Positions 45,014 through 55,043 of a stretch of 64,000 bases of DNA are shown piece after piece. The stretch comes from DATJFQ01 sp035495555. GTDB lineage: Bacteria; Acidobacteriota; Vicinamibacteria; Vicinamibacterales; 2-12-FULL-66-21. The stretch covers positions 62,001 to 126,000 of the forward strand of contig DATJFQ010000043.1 in NCBI GenBank assembly GCA_035495555.1. Reading direction: 5' to 3'. The translations under genes and the position numbers were made by a program. The notes below the pieces were generated by a model. It made no database searches and was not told the DNA's origin. It saw nothing but the letters and a program-made list of their open reading frames with translations. Each line of letters starts with the position of its first letter. The first letter of the stretch is position 1.

Positions 45014-46555
45014 TCAGAGCGGAATGTTGCCGTGTTTTTTGGGCGGGTTCTTGTCCCGCTTGGTCTCGAGCGCGTTGAGCGCGGCGATGAGTTTCGGACG
45101 GGTCTGCCGCGGATGAATCACTTCGTCGACGAACCCGCGCTCGGCGGCCACGTACGGGTTCGCGAATTTCTCGCGGAACTCGGCGATGCGGGCGGCCCGG
45201 GCGGCCTGCGGGTCCGCCGCCTTGTCCAGTTCCCGCTTGTAAAGGATGTTGACGGCGGCGTCGGGACCCGTCACCGCGATCTCCGCCGTGGGCCACGCGA
45301 AATTCATGTCCGTCCGAATGTGCTTGCTCGCCATGACGCAATACGCGCCGCCGTACGCCTTGCGCGTAATCACCGTCACCTTCGGCACGGTCGCCTCGGC
45401 AAACGCAAACAGCAGCTTCGCGCCGTGGCGGATGATGCCGCCGAACTCCTGCCGCGTGCCGGGCAGGAAGCCGGGAACGTCCTCGAACGTGACGAGCGGG
45501 ATATTGAAGGCGTCGCAGAAGCGCACGAAGCGCGCGCCTTTGACCGACGCGTCGATGTCCAGCGTCCCCGCCAGCACCGCCGGCTGGTTGGCGACGATGC
45601 CGACGGAGCGGCCGCCGAGCCGCGCAAACCCCACGACGATGTTCCTGGCGAAGTGGCGATGCACTTCCAGAAACACGCGATCATCCACCACGAGGTGGAC
45701 GAGATCGAGTATGTCGTAGGGCTGGTTCGGAGACTCCGGTACGAGGCTGTCGAGCGTCTCGTCCTCACGGTCGATCGGATCCGCAACCTCGAGGCGCGGC
45801 GCATCGTCGACATTGTTCGACGGCAGGTACGAGAGCAGTTCCCGGATCAGCCGGAGGCATTCGCGATCGTCCGCCACCGCGAAGTGCGCGACGCCGCTCG
45901 TCGCGTTATGGGTCATGGCGCCGCCGAGTTCGTCCTTCGTGACCTCCTCGTGCGTGACGGTCTTGATGACGTCGGGCCCCGTCACGAACATGTAGGAGGT
46001 GCCCTCGACCATGACGTTGAAGTCGGTAATGGCCGGCGAATAGACGGCGCCGCCGGCACACGGGCCCATGATGGCCGAGATCTGCGGAATGACGCCTGAC
46101 GCCAGCGTGTTGCGCAGGAAAATGTCCGCGTATCCGCCGAGCGAGAGCACGCCCTCCTGGATGCGCGCGCCGCCCGAATCGTTCAGGCCGACGACCGGCG
46201 CCCCCATTTTCATCGCCAGGTCCATGATCTTGACGATCTTCGCGGCGTTGGTTTCCGACACCGAGCCGCCGAACACCGTGAAGTCCTGCGCGAAGGCATA
46301 GACGGGCCGTCCGTCGATCCGCCCCTGGCCGCACACGACCCCGTCGCCTGGAATGACCTGCTCGGCCATCCCGAAATCGCGGCACCGGTGCGTGACGAGC
46401 TTGTCAATCTCCTGAAACGAACCCGGGTCGAACAGCAGGTCGATACGTTCGCGCGCGGTCAGCTTGCCGGCCTCGTGCTGGCGCTCGAGGCGCTCCCCGC
46501 CCCCGCCGAGTGCCGCGCGGCGTTCGAGATCTTCGAGGTGCCGGATCGGATCCAT
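45014..46555 (-). CDS. Acyl-CoA carboxylase carboxyltransferase subunit (PccB-like)
   Basis: A 513-residue carboxyltransferase. Typical landmarks: KLTARERIDLLFDPGSF near 30, DFTVFGGSVSE, the oxyanion/CoA loop LNDSGGARIQEGVLSLGGYA, and the second crotonase-like half with PGFLPGTRQEFGGIIRHGAK and KAYGGAYCVM. The C-terminus DKNPPKKHGNIPL is the conserved PccB ending (K-x-H-G-N-I-P-L). With the carboxylase and carrier downstream it forms a complete propionyl/acetyl-CoA carboxylase, giving methylmalonyl- or malonyl-CoA. The three genes are split by a repeat-rich gap after this one. Confidence 0.92.
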   Translation of the reverse strand: MDPIRHLEDLERRAALGGGGERLERQHEAGKLTARERIDLLFDPGSFQEIDKLVTHRCRDFGMAEQVIPGDGVVCGQGRIDGRPVYAFAQDFTVFGGSVSETNAAKIVKIMDLAMKMGAPVVGLNDSGGARIQEGVLSLGGYADIFLRNTLASGVIPQISAIMGPCAGGAVYSPAITDFNVMVEGTSYMFVTGPDVIKTVTHEEVTKDELGGAMTHNATSGVAHFAVADDRECLRLIRELLSYLPSNNVDDAPRLEVADPIDREDETLDSLVPESPNQPYDILDLVHLVVDDRVFLEVHRHFARNIVVGFARLGGRSVGIVANQPAVLAGTLDIDASVKGARFVRFCDAFNIPLVTFEDVPGFLPGTRQEFGGIIRHGAKLLFAFAEATVPKVTVITRKAYGGAYCVMASKHIRTDMNFAWPTAEIAVTGPDAAVNILYKRELDKAADPQAARAARIAEFREKFANPYVAAERGFVDEVIHPRQTRPKLIAALNALETKRDKNPPKKHGNIPL

Positions 46556-46611
46556 TAGAAGGCGGGGAGCGTCGGCACGCCCGTTCGTCGAGTCTGATCG
46601 CGCGTCATCAT

Positions 46612-47271
46612 CTATTTTCTGGCGCCCGCGCCATACGCCTTGTCCCAGTCCGCGAGGAATTTCTTCAATCCGCTGTCGGTCAGCGGATGGTTGAACAGCG
46701 AATCGATGATTGCGGGCGGGCAGGTGCAGATGTCCGCACCGAGCCGTGCCGCTTCCACCACGTGCATCGGATTCCTCACGCTCGCGACGAGCACCTCGGT
46801 GTGGAAATCGTAGTTCTCATAGATGTCCACGATGTCGCGAATCAGCTCCATCCCGTTCGTCGAGATGTCGTCCAGCCGGCCGACGAACGGACTGATGTAG
46901 GTCGCGCCCACCTTTGCGGCGAGCAGCGCCTGCGTTGCCGAGAAACACAGCGTGACGTTGACGCGGATCCCTTCCTGCGCCAGCGTCTTGCACGCGCGGA
47001 TGCCGTCGCGCGTCAACGGAACCTTGACGACGATGTGTTTGTCGATCGCGGCGAGATCGCGTCCCTGGCGCACCATCGCGTCCCAGACCAGCTCGGTGAC
47101 CTCGGCGCTCACCGGCCCCTGGACGATGTCGCAGATTTTCTTGAGGTTCTCGCGGTAGTCCCCCTGCTCCTTCGCCAGCAGCGACGGATTCGTCGTGATG
47201 CCATCGATGATGCCGAGCGGCACCAGCGCTTCGATGTCCTTGATGTGGCCCGTGTCGATGAAGATCTTCAT
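46612..47271 (-). CDS. Transaldolase, short (fructose-6-phosphate aldolase/TalC) type
   Basis: A 219-residue TIM-barrel enzyme. Starts MKIFIDTGHIKDIEALVPLGIIDGITTNPSLL, where the D and TTNPS motif are conserved; the Schiff-base lysine is K83 in IVVKVPLT. Length fits the TalC/MipB subgroup (about 215), which acts as transaldolase in the pentose phosphate pathway or as fructose-6-phosphate aldolase. Sequence alone favours transaldolase. The ATG overlaps the TGA of the FAH gene (ATGA). A link with the distant xylulokinase-like enzyme is possible. Confidence 0.92.
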   Translation of the reverse strand: MKIFIDTGHIKDIEALVPLGIIDGITTNPSLLAKEQGDYRENLKKICDIVQGPVSAEVTELVWDAMVRQGRDLAAIDKHIVVKVPLTRDGIRACKTLAQEGIRVNVTLCFSATQALLAAKVGATYISPFVGRLDDISTNGMELIRDIVDIYENYDFHTEVLVASVRNPMHVVEAARLGADICTCPPAIIDSLFNHPLTDSGLKKFLADWDKAYGAGARK

Positions 47272-48059
47272 GCCCGTGCTCCTCGCAGTGTGATGCCCTG
47301 GCCGACGGGATTGCTCAATTCGCCGACGCCCTCGACCGTGATGGTGACGCGGTCGCCGGCTTTGAGCGGCCCGACGCCGGCTGGCGTGCCGGTGGAAATG
47401 ACGTCGCCGGGCAGCAGCGTCATGACGCGGCTGACGAAGGCGACGAGCGTATCGATGGAAAAAATCAGTTGGTTCGTGGACGACTTCTGGCGCCGGTCGT
47501 CGTTCACCCAGCCTTCGATCGCCAGGCCGCCTGGCGTGTTGTAGTCGACGCCCAGCGCGATGCACGGACCGAGCGGCGCAAACGTATCGAAGCCTTTCGC
47601 GCGGGTGTACTGTACGTCCTTCGCCTGCAGTTCACGCGCGGTGACGTCGTTCATGCAGGTCAGGCCGAGCACGTACTCGCGGGCGCGGTCCTCCGGGACG
47701 TGCGATGCCCGCTTGCCGATGACGACCGCGACTTCCGCTTCGTGTTCGATGCGCCCGGCGCCTTCGGGAAGCACGATTGATTCGCCGGGACCGATGACGG
47801 CCGTGGACGGCTTGATGAACATCATCGGCTCCTTCGGCAGCAGCTTGCCCTGCTCGGCCGCGTGGTCCTTGTAGTTCAAGCCGATCGCCACGATTTTCGA
47901 CGGCGTGACGGGTGCAAGGAGCTGGTGGCCCGAGGAGGCAATGTCATCGCCCGCTTCGTAGGCGGCGAACAGATCTCCTTCGAGCAGGCGCCAGCGTCCG
48001 TCCTCTTCGATGACGTGCCGCGGCGTGCCGCGGTAGTCAATCCTGTAGATACGCTTCAT
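47268..48059 (-). CDS. Fumarylacetoacetate hydrolase (FAH) family protein
   Basis: A 263-residue enzyme. An N-terminal domain precedes KIVAIGLNYKDHAAEQG and the metal-binding set EHEAEVAVVIG (two Glu) and CMNDVTARELQ (Asp); DVISTGTPAGVGP near the end is the usual FAH-fold ending. Members are hydrolases, decarboxylases or isomerases such as 2-hydroxyhepta-2,4-diene-1,7-dioate isomerase, acylpyruvases or oxaloacetate decarboxylases. Substrate cannot be fixed from the sequence. Overlaps both neighbours by 4 bases in an operon with the FnIII lipoprotein and transaldolase. Confidence 0.88.
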   Translation of the reverse strand: MKRIYRIDYRGTPRHVIEEDGRWRLLEGDLFAAYEAGDDIASSGHQLLAPVTPSKIVAIGLNYKDHAAEQGKLLPKEPMMFIKPSTAVIGPGESIVLPEGAGRIEHEAEVAVVIGKRASHVPEDRAREYVLGLTCMNDVTARELQAKDVQYTRAKGFDTFAPLGPCIALGVDYNTPGGLAIEGWVNDDRRQKSSTNQLIFSIDTLVAFVSRVMTLLPGDVISTGTPAGVGPLKAGDRVTITVEGVGELSNPVGQGITLRGARA

Positions 48060-49495
48060 CGAGCCGTCTCTTCGACGCGCGCCGACGGCGCGCTCCGGTT
48101 CCCCGCGCGGTCGACCGCGACAATCACATACGCATAGCGCACGCCCGGCTGTGCGGTCGTGTCGCGGAACCGCGTCTCCCGGATCGGCTCAGGCGTGAGC
48201 GGCAGCAGTGTGTCACCCGGAGATTCCGCGCGCAAGACCAGGTAGCCCGCAACGTCCGGTTCGTGGTTCGCATCCCAGATCAGGTTCATCGCGCCGGTCG
48301 TGGCCACGGCGGCGAGTCCGGTCGGCGCCTCGGGCGCAAAGCGATCCACGGGCGTGACGCACACCGGAGGGCTCGGTTCGCTTTCAATCGACGTCGACGC
48401 AATCGTTTCAACGGTCCTGACGACGAAGCACTGTTCTTTTCCGGGCTCCGCCCCGCCGTGCTCGAGCGCCAGCGTGTCGATCGGCTGCGGATTGAGCGGC
48501 GGCGGCATCGACACGAGCGGCGGTGACGTCTCCGCCGGTTGAGATTTGCTATACGCGTACACGTTGTAGGCGAACGGCGCGTGCTGGCCCGCCGGCGCTT
48601 CCGGCGCGGACCACTTGATCGTGACGCTCGTCTCCCCGAATTCGGCCGAGACATTCGACGGCGGAGGTGGCGGCGACACGATCGGTACGACAACACGTGC
48701 AGACGGCGTACCCGGATGGCCTTTCTTCGTGACGCCGCGGATGACATAGACCCGCGTCACGGTCGCCGCTGGAGTCGGCGGAGCCGCGGGAACGGGGGAA
48801 GCCGCCTGCGGTGGCGCACCGGGCGCCGCTGAACTCGAGCTTTCAGGCTCTTCGCCGCCGGACGTCGCGGATTCCGTTGCCGGCGTCTGCGGCAGTGCGG
48901 AAGGCACCCCGACGACGCCTCCACCTCCGCCCGTTGCGGGCACGGACTCAGGCGAGGTGAGCGGCGGCACGGCAGGCGTCGACATCCCGGCAGCTCCCGG
49001 AGCCGCCGTGGTCGCCGAACCCTGAGGCGCCGGCGTTGCCGCCGTCGTCGACGGCTTCGCCATCACTTCCGGCGTCGTCTGCGCGTCGGTGAGGTGTTCT
49101 GCGAAGACAATCTTGTCGCCGCCGCCGGGCCGCGTGTCGGGGGGCGCGCTTTCATCGGGTGCTTCGTCCGGATCCGCCGGCGGCTTGATCGGAATCGACG
49201 CGATGGCGTGGGCCTTCGTCAACAACTCGCGGTTGGGCGGGACCGTGGCTCCCGCATCGACGGTGACGGCGTAGATCTCCAGATGATCCAGCGCAAGCGC
49301 ACCGCGTCCGTTCGCGTTTTTCGCCGGCACGGTGATCGACAGATACACGGTGTCGCCGGCCACGCGGCCCGCCGTATTCGCGGGACGATCCGGGACCAGA
49401 TTGAGCGGTGGGAGCGGCGGCCCCTTCTTGCCGCAGCCGCAGACGAGCGCCGCCAACATGACCAGCGCGGCGCGACCCGTTCGGCGCAGAACCAC
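48056..49495 (-). CDS. Lipoprotein with fibronectin type III-like domains
   Basis: A 479-residue lipoprotein. The signal ends at the lipobox LVCGC; the mature start CGKKGPPLPPL is characteristic of LptM-like/FnIII lipoproteins. There is one beta-sandwich at 35-90, a long Ala/Pro/Thr/Ser linker (about 120-235), then FnIII-like repeats with PSNVSAEFGETSVTIKW, PTGLAAVATTGAMNLIWD and a terminal RYAYVIVAVDRAGNRS. It starts with GTG 4 bases after the hslU stop. Probably attached to the envelope; ligand unknown. Confidence 0.8.
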   Translation of the reverse strand: MVLRRTGRAALVMLAALVCGCGKKGPPLPPLNLVPDRPANTAGRVAGDTVYLSITVPAKNANGRGALALDHLEIYAVTVDAGATVPPNRELLTKAHAIASIPIKPPADPDEAPDESAPPDTRPGGGDKIVFAEHLTDAQTTPEVMAKPSTTAATPAPQGSATTAAPGAAGMSTPAVPPLTSPESVPATGGGGGVVGVPSALPQTPATESATSGGEEPESSSSAAPGAPPQAASPVPAAPPTPAATVTRVYVIRGVTKKGHPGTPSARVVVPIVSPPPPPSNVSAEFGETSVTIKWSAPEAPAGQHAPFAYNVYAYSKSQPAETSPPLVSMPPPLNPQPIDTLALEHGGAEPGKEQCFVVRTVETIASTSIESEPSPPVCVTPVDRFAPEAPTGLAAVATTGAMNLIWDANHEPDVAGYLVLRAESPGDTLLPLTPEPIRETRFRDTTAQPGVRYAYVIVAVDRAGNRSAPSARVEETAR

Positions 49496-49499
49496 AGCG

Positions 49500-50882
<1,383 letters not shown>

Positions 50883-50904
50883 GAAAGCAACGGTCAGGAA
50901 AACG

Positions 50905-51435
50905 TCAAAGCACTTCGATCGTGAGCGTGTCGTTCGAATAGATGCAGATCGCGCCGGCGATGTGCATCGCCTGTTCCGCAATCGTCCGGGCGTCGAGCGA
51001 CGTGTGCTGCGCGAGCGCTTTGGCCGCAGCCAGCGCGTAAGCGCCACCCGATCCGATCGCGACGATGCCGTCGTCCGGCTCAATCAGGTCGCCGTTGCCC
51101 GAGAGCAGATACGTGGAGTTGGCGTCCATCACGAGGAGCATGGCTTCGAGGCGGCGCAGCATCCGGTCGGTGCGCCAGTCCTTCGCCAGCTCCACGGCGG
51201 CGCGGTCGAAGTTCCCGCGGTACTGCTCGAGCTTCGCCTCGAACCGCGAAAAGAGCGCAAATGAATCCGCCGCCGAGCCGGCAAAACCAGCGAGAATCCG
51301 ATCGTTATAAAGACGCCGAATCTTGCGAGCCCGCTGCTTGACGACGGTGTCGCCCAGCGTGACCTGCCCGTCGCTGGCCATCACGGCCTGCCCGTTGTGG
51401 CGAACCCCGAGGACGGTTGTCGAATGGAACGTCAT
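50905..51435 (-). CDS. hslV: HslV peptidase subunit of the HslUV protease
   Basis: A 176-residue proteasome-like threonine peptidase. N-terminal MTFHSTTVLGVRHNGQAVMASDGQVTLG; the mature chain probably begins at T (S-T-T-V), leaving a short propeptide. RKIRRLYNDRILAGFAGSAADS, VELAKDWRTDRMLRRLEAML and IAIGSGGAYALAAAKAL are family hallmarks, closest to the CodW type. A TTG four codons upstream is possible but the ATG at 51435 fits the family. First gene of the long minus-strand run; a TAGACT box lies 27 bases before the start. Confidence 0.95.
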   Translation of the reverse strand: MTFHSTTVLGVRHNGQAVMASDGQVTLGDTVVKQRARKIRRLYNDRILAGFAGSAADSFALFSRFEAKLEQYRGNFDRAAVELAKDWRTDRMLRRLEAMLLVMDANSTYLLSGNGDLIEPDDGIVAIGSGGAYALAAAKALAQHTSLDARTIAEQAMHIAGAICIYSNDTLTIEVL

Positions 51436-51644
51436 GAAATCGGCCAAAATCGCAGTCTACCACTCGCGCTGCCGGCGTTCGGCCGTTCAGCAGGCGTCCA
51501 CCGAAGCGGACAGGCGGCCATGAGGCACAGGACACCTCGCCGGCCGCGGGCGCGTCTTATCTAAAGAATCCGACGATCATCGGTGGCAAATGTGTTGCAG
51601 AATTGCCCTGTTGGACGTCCAGCTTCAGGCGCGGAGGAGCGCAC

Positions 51645-52658
51645 ATGAGATTTCTTACATTTCGCCTCAGCATGGTGGCCGCGGCCCTGGCCATAGCGGC
51701 GGCTCCGGCAATGGCGCAGAAACCGGGCGAGTCGGGCGGCACCCCTGCGGCTGATCGGACCGCCATCGATCGGCCGACTGTTGCCGACAGCGGCGCGCGA
51801 AGCGCACCCGCCGCACCGGCGGGGTCGGCGGCGTCCTTCGGCAGCATCTCGAGCGCGAGCGCGTCCGGCTCGTCGTCCGCCTCTGTTCCGACGATGGGAT
51901 TTGGCGGGTCGCGTGCGGCGTATCGCGAGGAAGCCCCGCAGCATCGGACCCAGGCCGGCGGAACGAGCACGGGGCAGGCCGTGCCGCGCGGCAGCTCGGG
52001 CGGCAGCAGCGCGTCGCAGCCGTCCAGCGGCAGCTCGTCGGGAACGCGTTCGGCGACCCCGGCGCGGCAGGGGTCGAGCCCCTCGCACGAGAGCGGCACG
52101 CAAGCCGTTCCGAACTGGGCGCGCCCCCGCGGCGATCGTCCCGCGACAGACAGCGCTACGCAGCGCACCACGCCGCGGCCTGACGGGCGCGGGTACTATC
52201 TTGGCCGTTACGATCCGTTCGGCTATTACGGGTCGCCGTACTACTATGGCAACTCGTATTACGGGAACTACTACTCGCCGTTCTATTCGCCGTACATGCT
52301 CGGGTACGGGTTCGGACTCGGCTTCCCCTGGATGCTCGATCCCTGGTACGAAGGCGACGATTTCGGGTATGCCGGCGGCGGTTATGGCTACGCACAGAGC
52401 TATTCCCAGGGCACTCGCGACGAAGATCAAGGCTCGCTGCGTCTGAAGGTGAAGCCGCGCGACGCGAAGGTCTATGTCGATGGCTACTTCGTCGGCACGA
52501 TCGATTCGATGGACGGCGTGTTCCAGAAGCTTCCGCTGAACGCGGGGCGCCATCGCGTGTCGGTGAAAGCCGACGGCTATCAGCCCGACGAGTTCGACGT
52601 CGTGATTACGCCGAACGAAACGGTGACCTATCAGGGAGACTTGAAGAAAATTCAGTGA
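51645..52658 (+). CDS. Exported PEGA-domain protein with Ser/Gly linker and Tyr-rich segment
   Basis: A 337-residue protein with signal peptide MRFLTFRLSMVAAALAIAAAPAMAQ. The next ~150 residues are Ser/Ala/Gly/Pro-rich and disordered. A Tyr/Gly-rich stretch follows (YYYGNSYYGNYYSPFYS). The last ~75 residues form a PEGA domain (SLRLKVKPRDAKVYVDGYFVG, broken here as two parts; then LNAGRHRVSVKADGYQPDEF), a small beta domain associated with surface layers. Shine-Dalgarno GGAGGAG precedes the ATG. The stop codon is followed at once by heptamer array H12. Confidence 0.82.
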   Translation: MRFLTFRLSMVAAALAIAAAPAMAQKPGESGGTPAADRTAIDRPTVADSGARSAPAAPAGSAASFGSISSASASGSSSASVPTMGFGGSRAAYREEAPQHRTQAGGTSTGQAVPRGSSGGSSASQPSSGSSSGTRSATPARQGSSPSHESGTQAVPNWARPRGDRPATDSATQRTTPRPDGRGYYLGRYDPFGYYGSPYYYGNSYYGNYYSPFYSPYMLGYGFGLGFPWMLDPWYEGDDFGYAGGGYGYAQSYSQGTRDEDQGSLRLKVKPRDAKVYVDGYFVGTIDSMDGVFQKLPLNAGRHRVSVKADGYQPDEFDVVITPNETVTYQGDLKKIQ

Positions 52659-52773
52659 ATTGCAGATTGCAGATTTGAGATTGCAGATTGCCGGGATTTC
52701 GCGTGAGAGATCAGCAATCTGCAATCAATCAGCAATCCGCAATCAATCAGCAATCTGCAATCAGCAATCTGCA
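52659..52773. repeat. Palindromic heptamer array H12 (ATTGCAG / ATCTGCA)
   Basis: Five units from the base after the TGA stop (ATTGCAG twice, ATTTGAG, ATTGCAG, ATTGCCG; 52659-52693), then a 16-base turn, then ATCAGCA, ATCTGCA, ATCA, ATCAGCA, ATCCGCA, ATCA, ATCAGCA, ATCTGCA, ATCAGCA, ATCTGCA (52710-52773), the reverse complement of the first arm. The second arm is open and forms the first codons of the gene below. Confidence 0.8.
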
Positions 52774-53164
52774 ATTTCTCCGACGCGTCGCCCTCGTCTC
52801 CCTCGTTTATGACGGCGTCGTCGGCGCCGTCCTGCTCGCGGCGCCGGGCACGCTGGCGGCGTGGTTCGGCGTCGCACCTCCTACCCCTCGCATCTTTTCC
52901 GATCTGAACGGGTTGTTTCTCCTCGCGGTGTCGGCGGGCTACTACCTGCCGTGGCGCGATCCGGTGGCGGGCCGCTGGTACATGTGGGTGATGGGGCCTG
53001 GTTTGAAAGGCGCAGGAGCTGTTGCGTTCGTGCTCGACTACGCCCTCCGCCACTCGCCCGCATCGTTCCTCCTGTTTGCGGCAAGCGACGGCACGCTCGC
53101 GGTCCTTACGCTCGCCGCGCTCGTCGCCGGACGAGAAAGTACGCGGGCACCCCGGCAGCAATAA
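52703..53164 (+). CDS. Small membrane protein of unknown function; N-terminus encoded by repeats
   Basis: A 153-residue protein (GTG at 52703; a TTG at 52688 is also in frame). The first ~22 residues are a translation of array H12 (QQSAINQQSAINQQSAI). After LRRVALVSLVYDGVVGAVLLAAPGTLAAW come three to four hydrophobic segments (37-52, 72-90, 105-120, 128-145), with WYMWVMGPGLKGAGAVAF conserved-looking. No family recognised. No other start lies before the first TM segment, so either the repeat supplies the start or the true N-terminus was lost. Its 3' end overlaps the convergent permease gene by 59 bases. Confidence 0.55.
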   Translation: MRDQQSAINQQSAINQQSAISNLQFLRRVALVSLVYDGVVGAVLLAAPGTLAAWFGVAPPTPRIFSDLNGLFLLAVSAGYYLPWRDPVAGRWYMWVMGPGLKGAGAVAFVLDYALRHSPASFLLFAASDGTLAVLTLAALVAGRESTRAPRQQ

Positions 53165-54470
53165 CCGCGAGGCCGGCGGCCGCCGTCGGTCCGTTCCGCC
53201 AGATTTCGTTCATCACGATGACCGTACTGGCGCCGACGAAGATCGCGGGGGCCCATGGATACCCGAGCGCGCGAAACGGCCGTGGCGCATCCGGGTGTCG
53301 ATGCCGCAGCACGAACAACGCGAGTACGGCAATCGCGGAGAACAGCACGACCGCAAACCCGGTGTAGCTCACGAGCTGCGACAGCGTGCCCGAGAGAACG
53401 AGCACGCCGCTCCACACGCCCTGCGCGATGATGGCCGACGCCGGCGTGTGAAACTTCGCGTGGACCGTACCCGCCGACGGGACGAACAATCCGTCGCGGG
53501 CCATGGCGAAGTAGACGCGAGGCCCCGCGATCACCATCGCGCTGATGCTCGCCGCGAGGCTCACGATCGTGAACAGCGCGAGCACGTCTCCGGCGACGAA
53601 TCCAAACAGCCGCTCGGCAACGGTGTCCATCAGCCGGCTGCCCGGGACGGCAGCGAGTTCGCGCGCAGGCATCGCATACACGTACAGCACATTGAGAGCG
53701 ACGTAGAGCAGCACGACGCTGATCGTTCCGATTGAAAGCGCGAGCGGCACGTTGCGCGCCGGCTCGCGGACCTCCTCAGCGACGTACGCGGCCGCGTTCC
53801 ACCCTGAGTAGCTGAACATCACGGGGACGAGCGCGAGCAGAAACGAAACGGGCGCGACGGTGGCCGTGCTGGCGAAGTGCGCGCCGCTGCCGCGGCCCGC
53901 CGCGAGCCCGATGGCCACGAAGAGCGCGATCGCACTGACCTTCAAGGCCGCGAGCGTGTTCTGCAGCAGCCGCCCGGGCCCGAGGCCGCGTACGTGGATC
54001 AGCGTCAGGGCTACGATCGCCGTGAGCGCCACAATCGCGCGCGGCGACACGACGAGGCCGGGGATATGGAGGAGCGGATCACCAGACGCGGCTGCCGGTA
54101 CAAAGCGCCCGACGTAATCCGCAAGCGCCAGTGCGCTTGCCGCAATCGCGCCTGAGAAGCCCGCGACGAACGAGGTCCAGCCGGTGAGGAACGCCGCCAT
54201 CGGGCCGAAGGCGTCCCGCAGGTACACGTACTCGCCGCCAGCCTGAGGTCGCAGCGCGGCGAGCTCCGCGTACGCCATCGCGCCAAAGAAAGCGAGCGCC
54301 CCTCCGACCGCCCACACGCCGATCATCCACAACGGCTGCGGCACCATCCCCGCGACGATCACCGGGACGAAGAAGATGCCGCCCCCGATGACGTTGGAGA
54401 TGACGATGGCTGCCGCGTCGAGCGGCCCGAGCCGGCGCTGCAGGCCGGCAGAGGATACGGTGGGTCCCAC
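53106..54470 (-). CDS. APC-superfamily amino acid permease
   Basis: A 454-residue, 12-TM transporter. Near the N-terminus IVISNVIGGGIFFVPVIVAG is the substrate-binding G-x-G motif of TM1; AYAELAALRPQAGGEYVYLRD follows TM2, and FSYSGWNAAAYVAEEVREP is the conserved TM6 region. This is the LAT/AdiC-like group. Proton- or exchange-coupled amino acid transport is expected; the substrate is unknown. It starts with GTG 9 bases after the lipoprotein stop, so both are likely transcribed from the TAAGAT promoter at 54993. Confidence 0.9.
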   Translation of the reverse strand: MGPTVSSAGLQRRLGPLDAAAIVISNVIGGGIFFVPVIVAGMVPQPLWMIGVWAVGGALAFFGAMAYAELAALRPQAGGEYVYLRDAFGPMAAFLTGWTSFVAGFSGAIAASALALADYVGRFVPAAASGDPLLHIPGLVVSPRAIVALTAIVALTLIHVRGLGPGRLLQNTLAALKVSAIALFVAIGLAAGRGSGAHFASTATVAPVSFLLALVPVMFSYSGWNAAAYVAEEVREPARNVPLALSIGTISVVLLYVALNVLYVYAMPARELAAVPGSRLMDTVAERLFGFVAGDVLALFTIVSLAASISAMVIAGPRVYFAMARDGLFVPSAGTVHAKFHTPASAIIAQGVWSGVLVLSGTLSQLVSYTGFAVVLFSAIAVLALFVLRHRHPDAPRPFRALGYPWAPAIFVGASTVIVMNEIWRNGPTAAAGLAVIAAGVPAYFLVRRRARRA

Positions 54471-54479
54471 GCGCGCCGC

Positions 54480-54986
54480 TCAGTGTTGCGGCGTGAGCAG
54501 CTGACGCGGCAGATCGTACACGGCGATCTCGACCCAGTGCGACGAGCTGTGCTTCGCGAAGATGTGGACCCGGACGTCCCGGAAGTGGCTGTTTGCGAGC
54601 ATATCCGCTCGTGTCTGCGGCGGATCTCCCGTGTAGCCGGCATTGGGCCGAACCGTCAGCGGCTCGGTCGTATCGCCGTGGAAATCGACGTTCTGCAGGA
54701 ATACGTCTTCCCAATCCGATTCGGTCTTGCCGTCGGCCGGGGTCGTCCCCGGTAATGGCAACTGCCGGAAGTAGACGTTCAGCTGCAGGGGGTGAATGGA
54801 GGACGACGTGTTCTTGTGGATCGTGAAGGTGATGCTGGGAACGATCTTGTTGCGTCCGTCGACGACCCCGGCATCGTAATAGCCGCCAAGTACGTCGGTG
54901 ACCTGCAGCGACTTTTTGAGATCAACCTGCGGTCCGCAACCGGCAGCCAGAACCGTGAGGATCGCGACTACGCCGAGACGCTTCAT
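54480..54986 (-). CDS. Small lipoprotein of unknown function
   Basis: A 168-residue protein with a lipobox VLAAGC (about 12-17) after MKRLGVVAILT. The mature part looks like a single beta-sandwich (IVPSITFTIHKNTSSSIHPLQLNVYFRQL, in two stretches; SSSHWVEIAVYDLPRQ at the end). Recognised only as a conserved acidobacterial-type lipoprotein. The start is fixed by TAAGAT exactly 6 bases upstream and by the clean signal sequence. Operon with the permease. Confidence 0.7.
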   Translation of the reverse strand: MKRLGVVAILTVLAAGCGPQVDLKKSLQVTDVLGGYYDAGVVDGRNKIVPSITFTIHKNTSSSIHPLQLNVYFRQLPLPGTTPADGKTESDWEDVFLQNVDFHGDTTEPLTVRPNAGYTGDPPQTRADMLANSHFRDVRVHIFAKHSSSHWVEIAVYDLPRQLLTPQH

Positions 54987-54992
54987 CGCCGA

Positions 54993-54998
54993 ATCTTA
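54993..54998 (-). promoter_or_regulatory. -10-like box TAAGAT before the lipoprotein-permease operon
   Basis: TAAGAT followed by TCGGCG and then ATG: 6-base spacing, the same as for the SUI1, biotin carboxylase and ECF sigma genes. No ribosome-binding site fits between. Confidence 0.5.
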
Positions 54999-55000
54999 GC

Positions 55001-55039
55001 ACCCGGAGAACCCGGAGCACCCCGAGAACCCGAGAACCG
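55001..55039. repeat. Nonamer array H13 (CCCGGAGAA)
   Basis: CCCGGAGAA, CCCGGAGCA, CCCCGAGAA, CCCGAGAA, CCGG; period 9, then 8. It ends 4 bases before the complement of the stop codon at 55044, filling the 57-base spacer with the promoter. Confidence 0.6.
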
Positions 55040-55043
55040 GATC

